From contig JAIRPH010000079.1 in assembly GCA_031257135.1 (NCBI GenBank), positions 1 through 7,338 on the forward strand: a stretch of 7,338 bases of DNA, in the 5' to 3' direction. Positions within the stretch are counted from its first letter, which is position 1, and every line of letters begins with the position of its first letter. The notes under the pieces were generated by a model, which searched no databases, had not been told where the DNA came from, and saw only the letters and a program-made list of their open reading frames with translations. Of the stretch, positions 6,136-7,338 are shown piece after piece. This stretch comes from Spirochaetaceae bacterium. Lineage in GTDB: Bacteria > Spirochaetota > Spirochaetia > Treponematales > Breznakiellaceae. A program made the position numbers and the translations under genes.

Positions 6136-7332
6136 ATGCGGTTTTTTTACAAAGCGGTCGTTGCCGCGCTCATCCTTCTTACGGCTTGTTCCTGCGGTAA
6201 GAAGCCCGAAAGTCCGTCTGTTTCAGACCAGTCTGTTTCAGACCAGCTTGCTTCAGCCCAGTCCGCCTCAGAAAAATCTGCGCCGGCAAAAGAAAGCTCT
6301 GCTGTCTCAGTCAAAGCGGTTGATATGATCGGCAGAGAAGTCGAAGTTCCCCGGCATCCTCAGCGGATCATTACGGATCGGATTCTGCCGTTTCCGTCTA
6401 CTTACTTTACGGCTACTCATTCCAGTATGAAAGAAGTAGTCGCGATGCATCCCGCGTCAAAAAGCGCGGCCGTCAATTCGATGCTGAACATACTTGCCCC
6501 TGCGGTTTCCAACGCGGCGGCGAATTTGTATACCGGCAATCAGCCGAATATCGAAGACGTAATGGCTCTGAATCCTGATTTAGTCTTCGCGTACGCCGAT
6601 GAAGCGGGACTTATCGATCCGTATATCAAAGCCGGCATTACTGCGTTGGGCGTCAGGGCCGCGAGCGCGGCGGGAGGCGACGCGTTAGAAACACTGCGCG
6701 GATGGTTTTCGGTGTTAGCCTATACCGGCGGAGACGAGACGGAAATGCGCGCCATTATCGAAGAAGGCGAAACCGTAAAACAGCGCATTTCCGCGGCTCT
6801 TGCCGGGTATTCTAAGCCGAAACCCCGGGCGGTGTTTATCTTTTCCACGAGCGGCGGCAATCTGGAAATAGCCGGCGGCAATTTTTTCAGCGAGTATTGG
6901 CTCAAACATACCGGCGCGGACGATCCGGCTTCGCAGGATTTCAAAGGGCGCAAAGTGGTCAATATGGAACAGTTATACGCTTGGGATCCGGATATTTTGT
7001 ACATCACGAATTTTACGAGTCTTATGCCTGAAGAAGTGTACGCAAACGCTATCGATGGGCAGGATTGGTCTTCGCTCAAAGCCGTCCGGGAGCGCAGAGT
7101 GTACAAGATTCCGCTCGGCATTTACCGCTGGTTTCCGCCTTCCGGCGACGCGCCGCTGATGTTCAAGTGGCTCGCGCAAAAGAATCATCCCGAACTGTTT
7201 ATCTATTCAATGGAAGCTGAAATAAAGGATTATTACCAGCGTCATTACGGCTACGCGCTTTCGGACGAGGAAGTTTCGTTTATCCTCAATCCCGAAGCCG
7301 CCGCGGCCGCAGGCTACAAAACAAGTTATTAA
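6136..7332 (+). CDS. FecB/BtuF-type substrate-binding lipoprotein of the importer
   Basis: Exported binding protein (398 aa). The N-terminus is a lipoprotein signal: short basic start, hydrophobic AVVAALILL, and lipobox LTAC with C18 as the acylated residue. A serine/alanine-rich linker (about 24-57) precedes the class III periplasmic-binding domain: VSVKAVDMIGREVEVPRHPQRII (57-79), QPNIEDVMALNPDLVFA (136-152), and a C-terminal lobe with WDPDILYI (283-290) and IPLGIYRWFPPSGDAPLMFKWLAQKNHPELF (325-355). The tail DYYQRHYGYALSDEEVSFILN (365-385) is the usual ending of iron-complex-type binding proteins. The W-F-P-P-S-G-D-x-P-L-M-x-K-W-L-A stretch is the part I most associate with the iron-complex/cobalamin/metal-complex subclass. 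The ligand cannot be read from sequence alone. It comes last in the operon, an arrangement that supports dedicated uptake for the upstream reductase. Confidence 0.95.
   Translation: MRFFYKAVVAALILLTACSCGKKPESPSVSDQSVSDQLASAQSASEKSAPAKESSAVSVKAVDMIGREVEVPRHPQRIITDRILPFPSTYFTATHSSMKEVVAMHPASKSAAVNSMLNILAPAVSNAAANLYTGNQPNIEDVMALNPDLVFAYADEAGLIDPYIKAGITALGVRAASAAGGDALETLRGWFSVLAYTGGDETEMRAIIEEGETVKQRISAALAGYSKPKPRAVFIFSTSGGNLEIAGGNFFSEYWLKHTGADDPASQDFKGRKVVNMEQLYAWDPDILYITNFTSLMPEEVYANAIDGQDWSSLKAVRERRVYKIPLGIYRWFPPSGDAPLMFKWLAQKNHPELFIYSMEAEIKDYYQRHYGYALSDEEVSFILNPEAAAAAGYKTSY
6217..6276 (+). repeat. 15-bp tandem repeat in the lipoprotein linker
   Basis: Four 15-base units start at 6217, 6232, 6247 and 6262. 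The first two are identical and the next two are degenerate. They encode SVSDQ, SVSDQ, LASAQ and SASEK, residues 28-47. This is a flexible tether between the membrane anchor (C18) and the binding domain, and its length can change in frame by replication slippage. Signal peptide and binding domain are unaffected. Confidence 0.9.
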
Positions 7333-7338
7333 CGTTTT

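Overview
The window holds one compact, plus-strand gene set of seven open reading frames with almost no spare DNA. In order they are: a NifH-type ATP-dependent Fe protein (2-763), a nitrogenase component 1-like subunit (760-2106), a shorter second component 1-like subunit (2245-3381), a stand-alone [FeFe]-hydrogenase H-cluster-domain protein (3378-4295), and a complete FecBCD/BtuFCD-type importer made of permease (4353-5354), ATPase (5347-6126) and substrate-binding lipoprotein (6136-7332). Several genes overlap by a few bases (GTGA at 760, ATGA at 3378, 8 bases at 5347), which points to one translationally coupled operon. The window opens on the first start codon and closes just after the last stop, so the promoter and terminator lie outside it.

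The first four genes look like a metal-cluster redox machine. The Fe protein keeps its Walker A loop and both [4Fe-4S] cysteines. The two component 1-like proteins keep the layout and several cysteines of the NifD/NifK fold but lack the recognisable FeMo-cofactor ligands, so this is a divergent nitrogenase-like (NFL) system and not a dinitrogenase. The fourth protein carries all three H-cluster signature loops with all four cluster cysteines, but alanine replaces the proton-transfer cysteine of loop L1. It has no accessory ferredoxin domains. I know of no characterised nitrogenase-like enzyme (BchLNB/ChlLNB, BchXYZ, CfbCD, MarBHDK) that uses such a partner. The importer belongs to the family for ferric siderophores, haem, cobalamin and, in MolABC, molybdate/tungstate. 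The simplest reading is that a metal complex or metallated small molecule is imported and then reduced or remodelled by the cytoplasmic reductase. That is inference.

The second notable feature is recurring A-rich, purine-strand low-complexity DNA in an otherwise GC-balanced background. It fills the only long intergenic gap (2107-2244, containing 32-bp tandem units), interrupts the second component 1 gene in frame (2674-2730), and encodes a lysine-rich leader on the H-cluster protein (3378-3440).

The organism is an anaerobe by inference, because both nitrogenase-like and H-cluster proteins are oxygen-labile families. Roughly balanced G+C, a lipoprotein SBP with a serine-rich linker and A-rich repeats would fit a gut spirochaete such as Treponema, or a clostridial relative. 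No marker gene settles this.
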